The notes: generated by a model from the letters alone, not told the origin. Numbered from the stretch's first letter, positions 10,761 to 21,672 are shown. The stretch is DNA of 64,000 bases from Anodontia alba (GCA_964016985.1 OZ024828.1:77521869-77585868), one strand, 5' to 3'. Numbers and translations are program-made.

Positions 10761-11107
10761 GTTTGACATATAGTCTTTCAACTTTACATATAAACTTCTT
10801 TTCAATCGATAGTTTGCCAAAAAACAACAACAAACAAACAAAGCAAATGACAAATGTAATCAGAAATTTGGCGCCGAAAGAGTTTTCTTATTTCTAAAGT
10901 TTACATTTTTACTACTCCTTATCTATAACTTACATGTCTAGTTACTTAACAGTTAGGTATTTCAGTTTAGACGTGCCAAAAGATTAACTGACTTTCTTTT
11001 TCTGTGAAATTTGATTTTTTCCAAACCTGATTATAATGCCTTATTTTTTACGTAATGATGTCTGTTAGGGACTTTGTATCATACGCTCTGTTTTTATATT
11101 TCACCAG
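10761..11107. other. No gene seen
   Basis: AT-rich. It may include the decayed 3' end of the LINE to its right, but no conserved motif was recognised. Confidence 0.35.
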
Positions 11108-13011
11108 GTTTTTTTGTTTTCCATAATTCTCATTTGACTATATGTAAAATTATATTCACAAAGGTTGATATTCTTTATTTTGATTTTCTAGACCAAGGTA
11201 CATAGTTTTTAAGTCAAAGTAAATTTCTTCATGATTTGTTTCAGCAAGAATTATATTAATTTTGTGTTCTATGAATAATAATGTCTCATTTACTAGGGGA
11301 CAACGATAAAATAGATGGGCTGCGTTCTTACAAAAATGGAATGTACCACCCGACCTTCCCATAAGATTTAATCGGTATTCTGTAAAGATTGAATTCTGAA
11401 TTATTTTCCAGTGAAGTTGTTTCTCTTTATTTGTAACAGGAAGTAGTAATGAGTTTTGCCATATATTGTTCCAGCTTAGATTATCCCCAAACGTCGTTTC
11501 CTATTTTAATTTATTCTTTGGTGTAAATTCTGTGTCTCGTAATATATTTTTGTATGCTTTTTAATGATATTTTCTTCGGCTCAATTGAGTTTGTTCTTAG
11601 TTTTATTTAAGTTTGTTTGAATTTGAACTAGTGTTTGTTTCTCGATTATTATTCTCTGATACCTGTGTATTTTGTAGAGCCATTGCTCTGGAATAGATGA
11701 TTTAATGATGTTATATAAATGCACTCCGTTTTGTTTATCTACAAGTTTATCCATCATGCAGTTATTATTAATAAAATTATTTAAGTTTTCATCCCAAATG
11801 TCATTTATTTTTTGTATACCTTGTTTACTAAAACTATCGAACCAAAGCGGTGTATTCGAAATAGAATTCTATCGTTGCCATTGATATGTTCACCTAAAAT
11901 TGATTCTCTATCCATTGTTTTATCTTACTTTGAAATATTACCCAAGATTTATCGGCTTCTTTATAAAAGTGAGATGGTATTGTTATTTCTAGGTTTTTAA
12001 ACTAGGACAATTTGTTAAAAAATTTCTATTTTAAATTTCTCATCTAAAACTCGCAGCCATTGTTTGCCTATTACGTTCCAGTTTTCATATCTGGAGTTCG
12101 TTATTTTGTAAATAAACTTAACATGTTTTGATTTATATAATGCTCTAAATTTATCATATTAAGCCCCCATCCTCTAGTTTTAAATACATTGTTTTCTTAT
12201 TTATTAGTGGCTGTTTTTCGTCCCATAAAAAAAATCTAAATTTTGATGTCTATTGATCTTAAAATATTTATTGGTATATATTTTGTTTCTAATTCGAATC
12301 CTAACTGTGAAATTAAGGAAGTTTTTATGATGAGAATTTTACCTTTGACTTTAAAATCACTTGTTTTCCAAATCCCAATACAGTTTCTGATCTTTTTTAT
12401 TTAGTCCATCCAAACAGCGTTTACATCAATATTATACCCATGATGTATACCCAGTGTTTTAACATTATCCTTGTGGGCAATGATATTTCATTGTATTCTG
12501 GTATTTTTTCTTTCCATGGACCTATATATAGACCTATTGTTTTATGTTTGTGAAAACTTGCTCCTGAAGCTTTTTCGTATTTGCTTATTGTCTTAAAACA
12601 TTCTTTTATAGACTCTTTTATAGACTCTTCTGTTGAATTAAATAATTGAGTATCGTGGACAAATGCATTTAATTTTACTTCATCTCTTCACATTGAAACT
12701 CAACTTATTCTGGGCAGCGGTAAGTCTATTATCTATTTGTTTTTCCGTATAGCACATGCGAGTGGCTCTGCTTGTAGTATATAGATTAAGGGACCTATAG
12801 GACATCCTTGACGCATGGATCGAGTGATAGGGAAATACGTGCTTCGAAAACCATTTGTAAGTATAAGTTTTCGCCTCTCTAATGAGCATATTAATCCACT
12901 GAATAAAGTCCGAAATTAAACTTTTCTAAGCATTTTAAAACCCATTGCCACTCTACCCTATCAAATGCTTTATTGTAATCTAAAAATATAATAGATGAAT
13001 TTATTCCACGA
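11108..13011 (-). pseudogene. LINE reverse transcriptase relic (L1/Tx1-like)
   Basis: Read on the minus strand, frames interrupted by stops and shifts spell the ordered landmarks of a non-LTR reverse transcriptase. FLDYNKAFDRVEW lies near 12990-12950, RQGCPIGPLIY near 12815-12785, and NAFVHDTQLFN near 12670-12638. KASGASFHKHKT follows, then KGKILIIKTSLISQLGFEL near 12350-12290. The C-terminal HFCKNAAHLFYRCPL block (about 11340-11295) is typical of the region after the RT domain. The usual F/Y-A-D-D active site reads FVHD, so the first catalytic aspartate is lost. The 5' part (endonuclease and ORF1) is missing beyond about 13011, where a P4 end begins. Assignment to the L1/Tx1 group rests on motif resemblance. 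This is a dead copy with no intact frame over about 90 codons. Confidence 0.8.
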
Positions 13012-13019
13012 TGTTCGCT

Positions 13020-13062
13020 GTACTCTCCGGCGTCCTGTAGCAGGCGATTCGCCGAAAGAGTT
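13020..13062 (+). mobile_element. Terminal fragment of a P4-type element
   Basis: It ends GCCGAAAGAGTTAA, the inverse of the TTAACTCTTTCGGC end of the P4 element at 49251. It marks the 5' break of the LINE relic. Confidence 0.4.
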
Positions 13063-13272
13063 AATTCAGAGTGACGGCGACGGCAAGTATGCTGTAAGTT
13101 AAAGATATGAAGTTAAAGATCTGAGTTCTCGTTGAGTAATAGGTATATTTCCTCACGGAGAGGCTCATGTATTTTCTGCTTTTTTAGCAAACTTAATGAT
13201 GGGCTCTGTCTGGTTATCTCCGTGTTTGAAAATTTTGCCATAGTGATGTTCTCTTCAAACATTCAGACTGTT

Positions 13273-13479
13273 TTAACCCTTTCAGACCTGCAGACCAAAA
13301 CAGATACCTGTGCAAACAAGGTAGATCCTGATGAGACGAATGCTGAACCGTTTTATCAGGGTATACACTGTTTGTCATTCTGTATTGAGTTTTGACTGGC
13401 ATCCCTATTTGCAGCTATGAACAGGTCCAAATTCAGTGGTAGAAAGGTCCATTTCATAACTCGGGGTGGAAAGGGTTAA
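13273..13479. mobile_element. P2 (piggyBac-like) element, full copy
   Basis: TTAACCCTTTCAGACC at the left, TGGAAAGGGTTAA at the right, TTAA at both ends. The interior holds the module GCAAACAAGGTAGATCCTG ... GGGTATACACTGTTTG. 207 bp, non-coding. Confidence 0.7.
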
Positions 13480-13610
13480 GATGACAACAGTGTATGTTTA
13501 CTGCTAAAACAGAGCCCTGCTCTTCCCTAGACTGCCTACCGATGCTTCTTGCGTTTTGATGTCAGTTTGAGGAACAGTAAAGCTAGAACTATAACTGAGC
13601 CGCATTAAGC

Positions 13611-13884
13611 CATCGCGAAAACATACCTATATAATTTTGACCCCTTAAACCCCACTTTATATAGTAAAACTAGTGTTTACAGGGGTGTACTTTTTTTTTC
13701 CTATTTCTGCTCAAAAACAGATTGTGGGTACTCGTTAGAACCGCCTCGCCGAGGCGGTTCTAACGAGTACCCACAATCTATGTTTCGAGAATATGAAAAA
13801 TATCAGAGTTTTTTTTCTTTTGAAAATTTTCATTTTTTGGTGGTGAACTTTTCTATATATTTGAATAGGCGTGTTTTCGCAATG
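13611..13884 (+). mobile_element. Family A element, full length
   Basis: CATCGCGAAAACATACCTAT to GGCGTGTTTTCGCAATG. The central stem GTACTCGTTAGAACCGCCTC and its complement are perfect. Confidence 0.85.
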
Positions 13885-13887
13885 GAA

Positions 13888-14105
13888 AAAGTGCTTTCAA
13901 GCATGCACTAAATGCACAGATTCAGATCTTCCTGCGCATGCAAAAAGCACCATTCATGCCTTTTCGCTCCATTAATGCTGTAGTATCCAATAATTCTGTA
14001 AGTGGACAGGGAAGGTCCTCATCAGACTGCGCGGATGCGCAGGCTGATCTGGGCCTTCGTTGTCCGCATATACCCGAAAATACGATTTCGCATGGGGAGC
14101 TCCAA
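13888..14105. repeat. Family R repeat, copy 1
   Basis: TCAAGCATGCACTAAATGC, CCATTAATGCTGTAGTATCC and GATCAGACTGCGCGGATGCG correspond in order to 24262-24470 and 62950-63175. Confidence 0.6.
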
Positions 14106-15013
14106 TTGAAGATGATTATAACTACTGCAGCACCACTTTTAAAAAGTTACATGAAGAAAGTGACTAGCCAGATAACTTTTACGTGCTGATTTATTCTGTG
14201 AAGTTTTATGAAAATTAAAGATGTATTGTAGAAACGATTTGCTCCAAATATTCGGAGAGGGTGCTAAGGGCAGAAAACCATGGGATGTAAATGCCACCTA
14301 CTCCTACTCATCATGCTGTTTTTCTGTGAAGATTTATTAAAATCTAACAAAACTGTGTATTGCAGAAGTCATCACGAAAACATACCCCACTTTTATATAG
14401 TAAAACTGGGATTTGGAGGGGTATACATTATTTTGTATTTCTGCTCAAAAACATAGATTATGTGTACTCGTTAGAACCGCCTCGCCGAGGCGGTTCTAAC
14501 GAGTACCCATAATCTCTGTTTTGAGCAGAAATATGAAAAATATCAGAGTTTTTATCTGAAATTTTTCAATTTTTGGTGGTGAAATTTTCAGTATATTTGA
14601 ATAGGCGTGTTTTCGTAATGTGTAGTTTCTCAACAAACACGAACAGGTAACTCCGGAATGATGATAGTAACCTCTCACACTGATATCATTCTGAAAATTT
14701 CTATTAAGTTTTATGGGAAAAAAAAAACATCTTGCAGCAACTGTAGTAGTTCGCATCATAAATTCGGAGAGGTTGACTTACGTGCCAAGGGCAGATAACT
14801 CTGGCATAATACAATTTCACAGTTCCTCATCACGTTGCTCATTCCTATGAAGTTTTATCTAAAGTGTAGCAAAAAGTTATATACACAAACATGCATGGAC
14901 TTCTAAAGTGGCAAGGGCAGACGAACGTAGACAAACAATATTTCATGCCACGCACTGCTTCTAATCATGATCAGTTCTGTGAAATTTGTAAAATGCTACC
15001 AAAACTGTAAAAG
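14106..15013 (+). repeat. Diverged tandem repeat with nested insertions
   Basis: Blocks like TCTGTGAAGTTTTATGAAAAT, ATTCGGAGAG and GTGCTAAGGGCAGA recur at about 14200-14275, 14320-14370, 14680-14800, 14845-14920 and 14975-15013. A family A copy (14370) interrupts the array and a Tigger-like copy (15014) ends it. Confidence 0.5.
14370..14620 (+). mobile_element. Family A element, slightly shortened
   Basis: CATCACGAAAACATACC joins directly to CCACTTTTATATAG, missing about 25 bp of the left arm. The right end is GGCGTGTTTTCGTAATG and the central hairpin is perfect. Confidence 0.85.
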
Positions 15014-15332
15014 TACAGTCGACTCTCGTTATCTCGACTTCGCTTATCTCGTATAACTGCTTATCTCGAAATGAAAATCTGGTGCCTGCTTTAACATGGA
15101 AATCTAACAACAGGTAACAGAACATTGTAAAAAGAAAGGAGCAATTTTTCCCCTTTTCCACTATATTTTCAATATATCTTCAGAAGTTAAATTACATATT
15201 CATTTGTGAAATGTGACTGTTCGATTTTTTTTTTTTTTTTCCTCAATTTTGAAAATTGATATGTCGAGGTACAGATATCACAAAGTATTTCAGAGAGTCG
15301 CTTGGACTACGAGATAATGAGAGTCGATTGTA
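15014..15332. mobile_element. Tigger/pogo-like MITE, family E
   Basis: TACAGTCGACTCTCGTTATC to GATAATGAGAGTCGATTGTA with flanking TA. The central hairpin is eroded compared with 9901 and 30091. Confidence 0.8.
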
Positions 15333-15967
15333 GTTCGCTCCATATCAAGCACAGCTGCAGTAACAGATTGGCTGACCGCCATTATGACTCCTTTATAATT
15401 CCTCTCAAACCTTGTAAGCGCAGACATAAAAGTAGGATTTTGAGTATTTATGTAGGTACTTTCTGTATCAATATACGTCTATCCTTCTCTTAGTTTTGTA
15501 GGACAAACTGCTGATTCTAGCCTGGCCTTGACAGGTGCCACATGCAAGGAAATATGACGTATGCAAGGTAGCAAAAGTAGCTAGAGGTAAATTTAGTAAT
15601 TTTCTTCAGTATTTTCTTCCGTTTCGGGCAGTGAAAAAGGAGTCCGGTAATAAAATATGAAGTTTTTGTATATATGTTCGTATCGCAATTTTCAATTAAA
15701 CATATATGTATGAATTTAGGCTCGACAACTTATCCCTTATATGCCCTAGATAATAAATAAAGTAGTTACTCACATGTAATAAATAGGGTAAATCTGACCT
15801 AAACTTTTTTTTTTTTTTTGAGAAATATTTTTATTTCTGTTTATTGTTTTCTGTTTTATTTTATTGCACGAAAATTAATCGTTATTTATGCATTTAGTAA
15901 ATATCTCACACGTTTCTACAGCATAGTGCTAGCTGCATTTTCTTTTTGACATAATCAGTAAAACACA
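15333..15967. other. No gene seen
   Basis: AT-rich sequence without long frames; poly-T near 15812-15829. Confidence 0.4.
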
Positions 15968-16333
15968 AGGGCCCTGTTGTTCAAAACTAACGATATCGTT
16001 AGTTAACGTATCGTTAAAACTTTGATCATGAAATACGGCATATATGCTAATATTTTTGCTGAAAAAATGTGAGTAGCTTTTGCATTTGCAAAAGCTACTC
16101 ACATTTTTTCAGCAAAAAATACCTGTGAGTTAGATATTGTACTTATTTGGTACAGTAAATCAACACCAACACGAAATAATCTTTATCATGCATTAACATC
16201 AACGTTTCGCCATCACGGCTTCTTCAGGATGTAATTTTTTTTTTTTTTTTTTTTATTGTACTTATTAGAATAGTTAACATTTTGACCACTAACCAGCTCG
16301 TTAAGCTAACGATGCTTTGAACAACTAGGCCCA
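15968..16333 (-). mobile_element. Family G element, copy 2, with nested insertion
   Basis: GGGCCCTGTTGTTCAAAAC to CTTTGAACAACTAGGCCC with the perfect central TGTGAGTAGCTTTTGCA hairpin. The right arm is interrupted at 16148-16253. Removing that insert restores the arm seen in copies 1587 and 43895. Confidence 0.8.
16148..16253. mobile_element. Short insert with 13-bp target duplication and T tract
   Basis: The host element reads TATTGTACTTATT once in related copies. Here it appears at 16135-16147 and again at 16254-16266, bracketing 106 bp that end in about 18 T. On the minus strand the insert contains CTGAAGAAGCCGTGATGGCG followed by AAAC. The flanking CATC and GATG can pair around it. The duplication length fits target-primed retrotransposition, but a T tract at the right end on both-strand reading is not the usual poly(A) placement. 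Confidence 0.7.
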
Positions 16334-16890
16334 GTTTTAATAGCCAACTGATAATATATCGTACTGATTTTTTTAATGTTAGACAAAACCGCCATGGACC
16401 GAGCAATCATTGTTTTTTTACTACATTTGCATATAAGGCAAAGATTTGTTGCCGGTAAAATCGGTTTTGAAAACCCAAAAGTTTTTACTAACAAGGCGAT
16501 TGCTCCGGTGTTAATTGTTCTTTGTAAGGCTTTGTGACCGCTAACTGCATGTTAAATCCTGATTGTATTTCTAGCATTGTGGTCACCTGCTGTATTGCTG
16601 CCCACTTTGTTTTCTATTTTGCTATCGTGCGTCATGATTTTATGTCCTGGTACTAGCATTGATCTCCTTACTTCAATAGCAGACCATTTTGCTTTTTGTT
16701 ACTACATGTACTATGTGTGTTTTGTGTTTTTGCTTTGCTAGCTAATCGTTTTATTATTATTGGTATCATTACAATTGTTATTATTTATGAAACATTTGGA
16801 CCGGGAGTGAAGAATTGAAAACAAGCTGTAAAATAGATCTAAAGCCCCGGTAGAATTTACCACTAGACCTTCAAAGGCAGTGGTTCTAGC
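16334..16890. other. K-like repeat words, no gene
   Basis: GTTAATTGTTCTTTGTAAGG and GCATTGTGGTCACCTGCTG resemble the start of the K repeat seen near 17168 and 18710, strongly diverged. There is no long frame. Confidence 0.35.
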
Positions 16891-17168
16891 CATTACGAAA
16901 ACATGCCTATTCAAGCATACTGAAAATTTTACCACCAAAATCTGAAAATTTTCACATAAAAATTCTGAAATTCTTCATATTACTGTTCAAAACATACATT
17001 GTGGGTATGCGTTAGAACCGCCTCTGCGAGGCGGTTCTAACGCGTACTCACAATCTATGTTTTAGAGCAGAAATAAGAAAAATAATGTATACCCCTGTAA
17101 ACCCCAGTTTTACTATATAAAAGTGGGGTTTAAGGTGGTCAAAAGTATATTTGCATGTTTTCGTGATG
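16891..17168 (-). mobile_element. Family A element, full length
   Basis: CATTACGAAAACATGCCTAT to GCATGTTTTCGTGATG. The central stem carries GCGTTAGAACCGCCTC. Confidence 0.85.
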
Positions 17169-17230
17169 GTTGATTGTTCTTTGTGTGGCCCTGTGGCTGC
17201 TTGCTGCGGGGCTTAATTCATATATATTTT

Positions 17231-17450
17231 GAGCCACCACATGACAAAACCAACAAAATGGCATGTGCGCCCAGCAAAGACTCACGCTGGGCATTCGCCC
17301 AGTCTGCCGAGTCTGATCAGAGTCTTCGCTGTCTGCATGAAGAAAACTTAGTCCTTAATTACCCACTGAGCGCACAGCGAAGACTCTGATCAGACTGGGT
17401 GGAAGCCCAGGTTGATTTGAGTCTTCGATGGGCGCACATATATTTTGTCA
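17231..17450. mobile_element. Family B element
   Basis: Left end GAGCCACCACATGACAAAAC. Two internal GATCAG hairpins (TGTGCGCCCAGC ... AGTCTTCGCTG and CAGCGAAGACTC ... AGTCTTCGATGGGCGC) are separated by a TTACCCACTGAG spacer. Copies with the same layout are at 27059 and 55962. Confidence 0.7.
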
Positions 17451-17619
17451 TTGTATGCTGTTATCTGTGAGTGTGGCTATTCCAGGGCTGCATTCAGATG
17501 TGCAAAGTGATAACAATGTTTTGGCCTGGATCCCTGTACCTAATGACGAGCGCCAACAGGAGCTGTGATCCAGGACAAAACACTCGTGAGTAACTTGCAT
17601 ATTTGAACGCTGCCATGGA

Positions 17620-17759
17620 CACCTTCTATATTATTGCTTGTTACGACAGAGGGAGCTAGTTGCTTTACTTTTCTTTAGTCTGCGTTTTGTGTACAGCCGT
17701 CTTCTTGGTGGCATTCGTAGGCCATGCTCTGTGATTGGTGGCTGTTCCGGGACATCTTC
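17620..17759. repeat. K-type repeat, 3' block
   Basis: GGGAGCTAGTTGCTTTACTT, CTTGGTGGCATTCGTAGGCC and CTGTGATTGGTGGCTG match 18855-19000 (GAGAGCTGGTTACTTT ... GGTGTCATTGGTAGGCC) and 43790-43850. Confidence 0.5.
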
Positions 17760-18037
17760 CATTACGAAAACACGCCTGTTCAAATCTATTGAAAATTTCA
17801 CCACCAAAAACTGCAAGTTTTCAGATAAAAATTCTGACATTTTGTTACATTTCTGCTCAAAACATAGATTGTGGGTACTCGTTAGAACCGCCTCGGCAAG
17901 GCGGTTCTAACGAGTATCCACAATCCATGTTTTGAGCAGAAATAAGAAAAATAATGTATACCCCTGTAAACCTCAGTTTAACTATGTAAAAGTGGGGTTT
18001 AAGGGGGACAAAATTATATAGGCGTGTTTTCGTGTTG
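17760..18037 (-). mobile_element. Family A element, full length
   Basis: CATTACGAAAACACGCCTGT to GGCGTGTTTTCGTGTTG, perfect central hairpin. Two overlapping short frames are translations of it. Confidence 0.85.
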
Positions 18038-18074
18038 TGTACTATTTTTCAATGATGGATCCGGAAAAATCCGT

Positions 18075-18270
18075 AACCTCAGAAACTTACCGTAGGTCAT
18101 GTGCGCCCAGCGAAGATTCAGATCAGCCTGCGCATCCGTACAATCTGACCAGATTCTTAAATTGGCGCCTTTTTTGGATAGGCCAGGATGCAAAATTTCT
18201 GCATGCGGACAACGAAGACTAATCAGATTACGTATGCTGATTTGAGTCTTAGTTGCACGCACTTATCTGA
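18075..18270. mobile_element. Family B element, diverged
   Basis: TGTGCGCCCAGCGAAGATTC, GATCAGCCTGCGCATCC and GCATGCGGACAACGAAGAC, then GAGTCTTAGTTGCACGC, in the usual B order. Confidence 0.55.
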
Positions 18271-18465
18271 ATGGCGGTTTGTTACTTATACTGTACGAGT
18301 TTGTGGCCGGGCTCATCGTGAATTTACTTGTGGTTTTCTTTAGCCTTGATTTGTTTTTCATTTGCTGTGACATTCAGCAGTTTTAACTACTTACCGAGGC
18401 GTAGCCAGAACAAAATTATTTTTAAGCCCTCCCACGAAAAAAGCTTGAAAACTATGCATAGAATC

Positions 18466-18547
18466 GCTTCCAAAATAAGGGCTTCTCTTAAAGGAAAGAA
18501 TTTGCTCCCAAAGGGAGCAAATTCTTTCCTTTAAGAGCAGCCCCTGT
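18466..18547. repeat. Family L palindrome
   Basis: GGGCTTCTCTTAAAGGAAAG and the inverse CTTTCCTTTAAGAGCAGCCC around AATTTGCTCCC / GGGAGCAAATT. Confidence 0.75.
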
Positions 18548-18638
18548 GGTAAAGAAGCAAAATATTTTTATGTTAATGCCACTTTATAAAAATATTTTTC
18601 TTACGCTTGTTATGCATATGCTTAATGTACCTAATCGT

Positions 18639-18722
18639 AAACAACACAAGAACCACCGATTCAGTACAATCAGAGTAGGCGTAGGTCTGACCGTACTGAA
18701 GCGGTGGTTCTTGTGTTGTTTA
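18639..18722. repeat. Inverted repeat in K-type sequence
   Basis: AAACAACACAAGAACCACCG and the inverse CGGTGGTTCTTGTGTTGTTT, with TTCAGTAC / GTACTGAA continuing the stem and a loop of about 25 bp. Confidence 0.7.
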
Positions 18723-18849
18723 TTCGTTGTGTGGCATTGTGGCTGCTCGCTGCAGGGTTTTGTTTTAAAGTTGTTTTTTGTTGTTGTTGTTGTTTTTGTC
18801 CTGTTTGCTGTCCTATTGTGTTTAGCGGTTCCTGTCTAGCATTATAACC

Positions 18850-19015
18850 ACCTTGTAGCGAAAGAGAGAGCTGGTTACTTTTCTTTTCTTTGGTCTGTGA
18901 CTTGTATATTAAATGTCATGGTTTGTTTGCTCTTCCACTTGGTGTCATTGGTAGGCCATTATCTGTGATTGTGGCTCATCCTGGACCTCTTCTATATTAT
19001 TTTCCCAGTGTTAAT
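18850..19015. repeat. K-type repeat
   Basis: Same word order as 17620-17759: GAGAGCTGGTTACTTTTC, TTGGTCTGTGA, GTGTCATTGGTAGGCC, CTGTGATTGTGG. Confidence 0.5.
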
Positions 19016-19750
19016 GAATCTATAATTCATCACAGTGACGACACGTTACGAAGACATGTCTGTTCAAATATACTGAGAATTTTACCACCAAAAAATGAAT
19101 AATGATAATTTTTCATATTTGTGCTCAAAAATAGATTGTGGATACTCGTTAGAACCGCCTCGACGATTGGCAATCTATAATTTTGAGCAAAAATAAGAAA
19201 AATAATGTATACCCCTGTAAACCTCAGTTTGAATCTATAATTCATCACAGTGACGACACGTTACGAAGACATGTCTGTTCAAATATACTGAGAATTTTAC
19301 CACCAAAAAATGAAAATTTTCAGATAAAAATTATGATAATTTTTCATATTTGTGCTCAAAACATAGATTGTGGATACTCGTTAGAACCGCCTCGACGATT
19401 GGCAATCTATAATTTTGAGCATAAATAAGAAAAATAATGTATACCCCTGTAAACCTCAGTTTGAATCTATAATTCATCACAGTGACGACACGTTACGAAG
19501 ACATGTCTGTTCAAATATACTGAGAATTTTACCACCAAAAAATGAAAATTTTCAGATAAAAATTATGATAATTTTTCATATTTGTGCACAAAACATAGAT
19601 TGTGGATACTCGTTAGAACCGCCTCGACGATTGGCAATCTATAATTTTCAGCAAAACTAAGAAAAATAATGTATACCCCTGTAAACCTCAGTTTTACTTT
19701 ATAAAAGCGGGGCTTATGTGGTCAAATTATGTAGGCTTATTTTCGTGATG
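19016..19750 (-). mobile_element. Family A element, tandem triplication
   Basis: Three near-identical units begin with GAATCTATAATTCATCACAG at 19016, 19231 and 19463. Each contains the A left arm (GTTACGAAGACATGTCTGTT) and a shortened centre (GAACCGCCTCGACGATTGG). Only the last unit continues to the A terminus TTATTTTCGTGATG. Unit spacing is 215 and 232 bp; unit 1 lacks a short AAATTTTCAGATAAA block. Confidence 0.85.
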
Positions 19751-19949
19751 TGTTTAATTTATATGTTTTTCTATGTTGAGCCATTGATGTGTAAATGAAA
19801 CCCTACACGGACCGAAGAGTTGTAATTTCTATTGCCGTTTCTTCTCGTTTATTCGTTCTGTTTTCCCTGAGATGCCAGTTTGGTGACGTCGTGTTATTTC
19901 AGCATCAACTTCATTCTGCTTATTTAGTATATTCTATCAATAACAAAAT
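19751..19949 (+). repeat. Duplicated flank, left copy
   Basis: GTTTAATTTATATG ... ACGGACCGAAGAGTTG ... CAGCATCAACTTCATTCTGC ... TATTCTATCAATAACAAAAT, repeated at 20225-20433. Confidence 0.75.
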
Positions 19950-20224
19950 CACCACGAAAACACACCTATTCAAATTTACTGAAAATCTTACAACCAAAAA
20001 ATAAAGGAAAATTTTCAGATAAAACAAAAAATGATATTTTTCATATATCTGCTCAAAACATAAATTGTGGGCCTCAGCATGGCGAGGCGGTTCTAACGAG
20101 TACCCACAATCTATGTTTTTGAGCAGAAATAAGAAAAATAATGTATACCCCTGTAAACCCCAGTTTTACTTTATAAAAGTGGGGTTTAAGGGGGCCAAAA
20201 TAAAATAGGCATGCTTTCGTGATG
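19950..20224 (-). mobile_element. Family A element, full length
   Basis: CACCACGAAAACACACCTAT to GGCATGCTTTCGTGATG. The left arm of the centre is shortened (GGGCCTCAGCATGGCGAGGC). Confidence 0.85.
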
Positions 20225-20433
20225 AGTTTAATCTATATGATTTTCTATGTTGATCCATTAATGAGTAAGTGAACCCCTTCACGGACCGTAGAGTTGTTGA
20301 CTGTTTCAAGGTGGAATTTCTTTTGCCGTTTCTTCTCGTTTGTTCGTTCTATTTTCCCAGAGGTGTCGTTTGGTGACATTATTTCAGCATCAACTTCATT
20401 CTGCCTATTCAGTATATTCTATCAATCACAAAA
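20225..20433 (+). repeat. Duplicated flank, right copy
   Basis: Matches 19751-19949 throughout, with a short extra block (TTGACTGTTTCAAGGTGG). The two copies bracket the 19950 A element, so the whole unit looks like a tandem duplication of A plus flank. Confidence 0.75.
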
Positions 20434-20473
20434 TGAATGTATTTAATGTCTCGTCTTTTTCTCGTTACTAAAC

Positions 20474-20752
20474 CATCACATAAACATGCCTATATAATTT
20501 TGACCCTCTTAAACCCCACTTTTATATAGTAAAACTGGGGTTTACAGGGGGATACATTATTTTTCTTATTTCTGCTCAAAAACGTAGATTGTGGGTACTC
20601 GTTAGAACCGCCTAGCCGAGGCGGTTCTAACGAGTACCCACAATCTATATTTTGAGCAGAAATATGAAAAATATCATAATTTTTTATCTAAAAACTTTCA
20701 GTTTTTGGTGGTCAAATTTTCTATATATTTGAATAGGCGTATTTTCGTAATG
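20474..20752 (+). mobile_element. Family A element, full length
   Basis: CATCACATAAACATGCCTAT to GGCGTATTTTCGTAATG, central stem intact apart from CCTAGCC. Immediately to the right TCGCCTGAAGGGATTGTC is repeated twice (20755-20802). Confidence 0.85.
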
Positions 20753-20821
20753 CAGTCGCCTGAAGGGATTGTCTTTTAATCGCCTGAAGGGATTGTCTTT
20801 TAACCTATAATCTACAATAAT

Positions 20822-20847
20822 ACTCTCTCTCTCTCTCTCTCTCTCCC

Positions 20848-20878
<31 letters not shown>
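20822..20878 (+). repeat. (CT)n microsatellite
   Basis: CT run with two CCCT interruptions. Confidence 0.95.
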
Positions 20879-21272
20879 AAACTGTTCCCCTCCTGCTAAA
20901 CCAAAGATTACATCTTTGTTTTATTTGAAGAAAGCGAAAATGTATCAGAGTATGAAAGTATTAAACATTGCTTTCATCAGAATAAAAAAAAACTAAACGT
21001 CGTTTCAGTGTTACAAATAAAAATCTAAATAGGTTGACTTTGGAAAAACAGAAAACCCCAAAAGAACGAAAATCTGAGACTTGGTTTTATTAAGTCTCTT
21101 CATACACAGCTATGTAATTTGCGAGGCAACATACGCCCTCTGGCACCTGCGCATGCGTTATTCGATTTTCAAAATAACCATAATGGGCTTAGTGATCCAA
21201 GTTTTGTACAAAGTAACCAGAATGGGCTCAGTGATCAGTCATCTGAACTATGGTGATAAGCAGTTCTGCAGT

Positions 21273-21486
21273 TTCAACCCTTGCCTTGATGAATAAATTA
21301 AGATGTCACGCCCATTTTTAATTTCCAACCAATCAGATTACTTGATCTGGGTTTTTGATAGAAATTCACATATTTAATGACAAACAGTGCAGATCCAGAT
21401 CAGTTGGCTTCTTCAGAAGTCAACTGATCTGGATCTACACTGTTTGCTAAGACAGGGCATGTCGTGTTCAGCAAGAGAAGGGTTAA
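21273..21486. mobile_element. P1 (piggyBac-like) element
   Basis: Left end TTCAACCCTTGCCTTGATGAA (first base pair of TTAA mutated), right end TTCAGCAAGAGAAGGGTTAA. The inside has a long hairpin with CAAACAGTGCAGATCCAGAT and its complement, and a block ATGTCACGCCCATTTTTAAT shared with 25362 and 45574. Confidence 0.7.
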
Positions 21487-21672
21487 TACTACGCCTTAGT
21501 CAGCTATGCTGGATAGGAAAAATGCCAAAGTTCTCTCTGCCTCAGGAATCAATACCTCGCAAACTTAAATATATCATCACGTGACCGTCTCCATAATTTC
21601 TTATCCCCACCCACAGCACCTGACACCTTTTTATGGTTGTATAGAAAACTTCAGAAATATGTTTTACCGTTT

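Noticed and set aside
16160..16240. Hammerhead ribozyme
   Set aside because: The CTGA and GAAA boxes are present, but there is one extra nucleotide before stem II and the outer strands pair with each other, giving a plain hairpin topology. Kept only as a structural finding.
17638..18037. Recurring short proteins such as RKHAYSNILKISPPK and SLEPPRRGGSNEYPQ seen in many frames
   Set aside because: They recur because they are translations of family A terminal and central repeats. Non-coding DNA conservation explains them and frames are not maintained.
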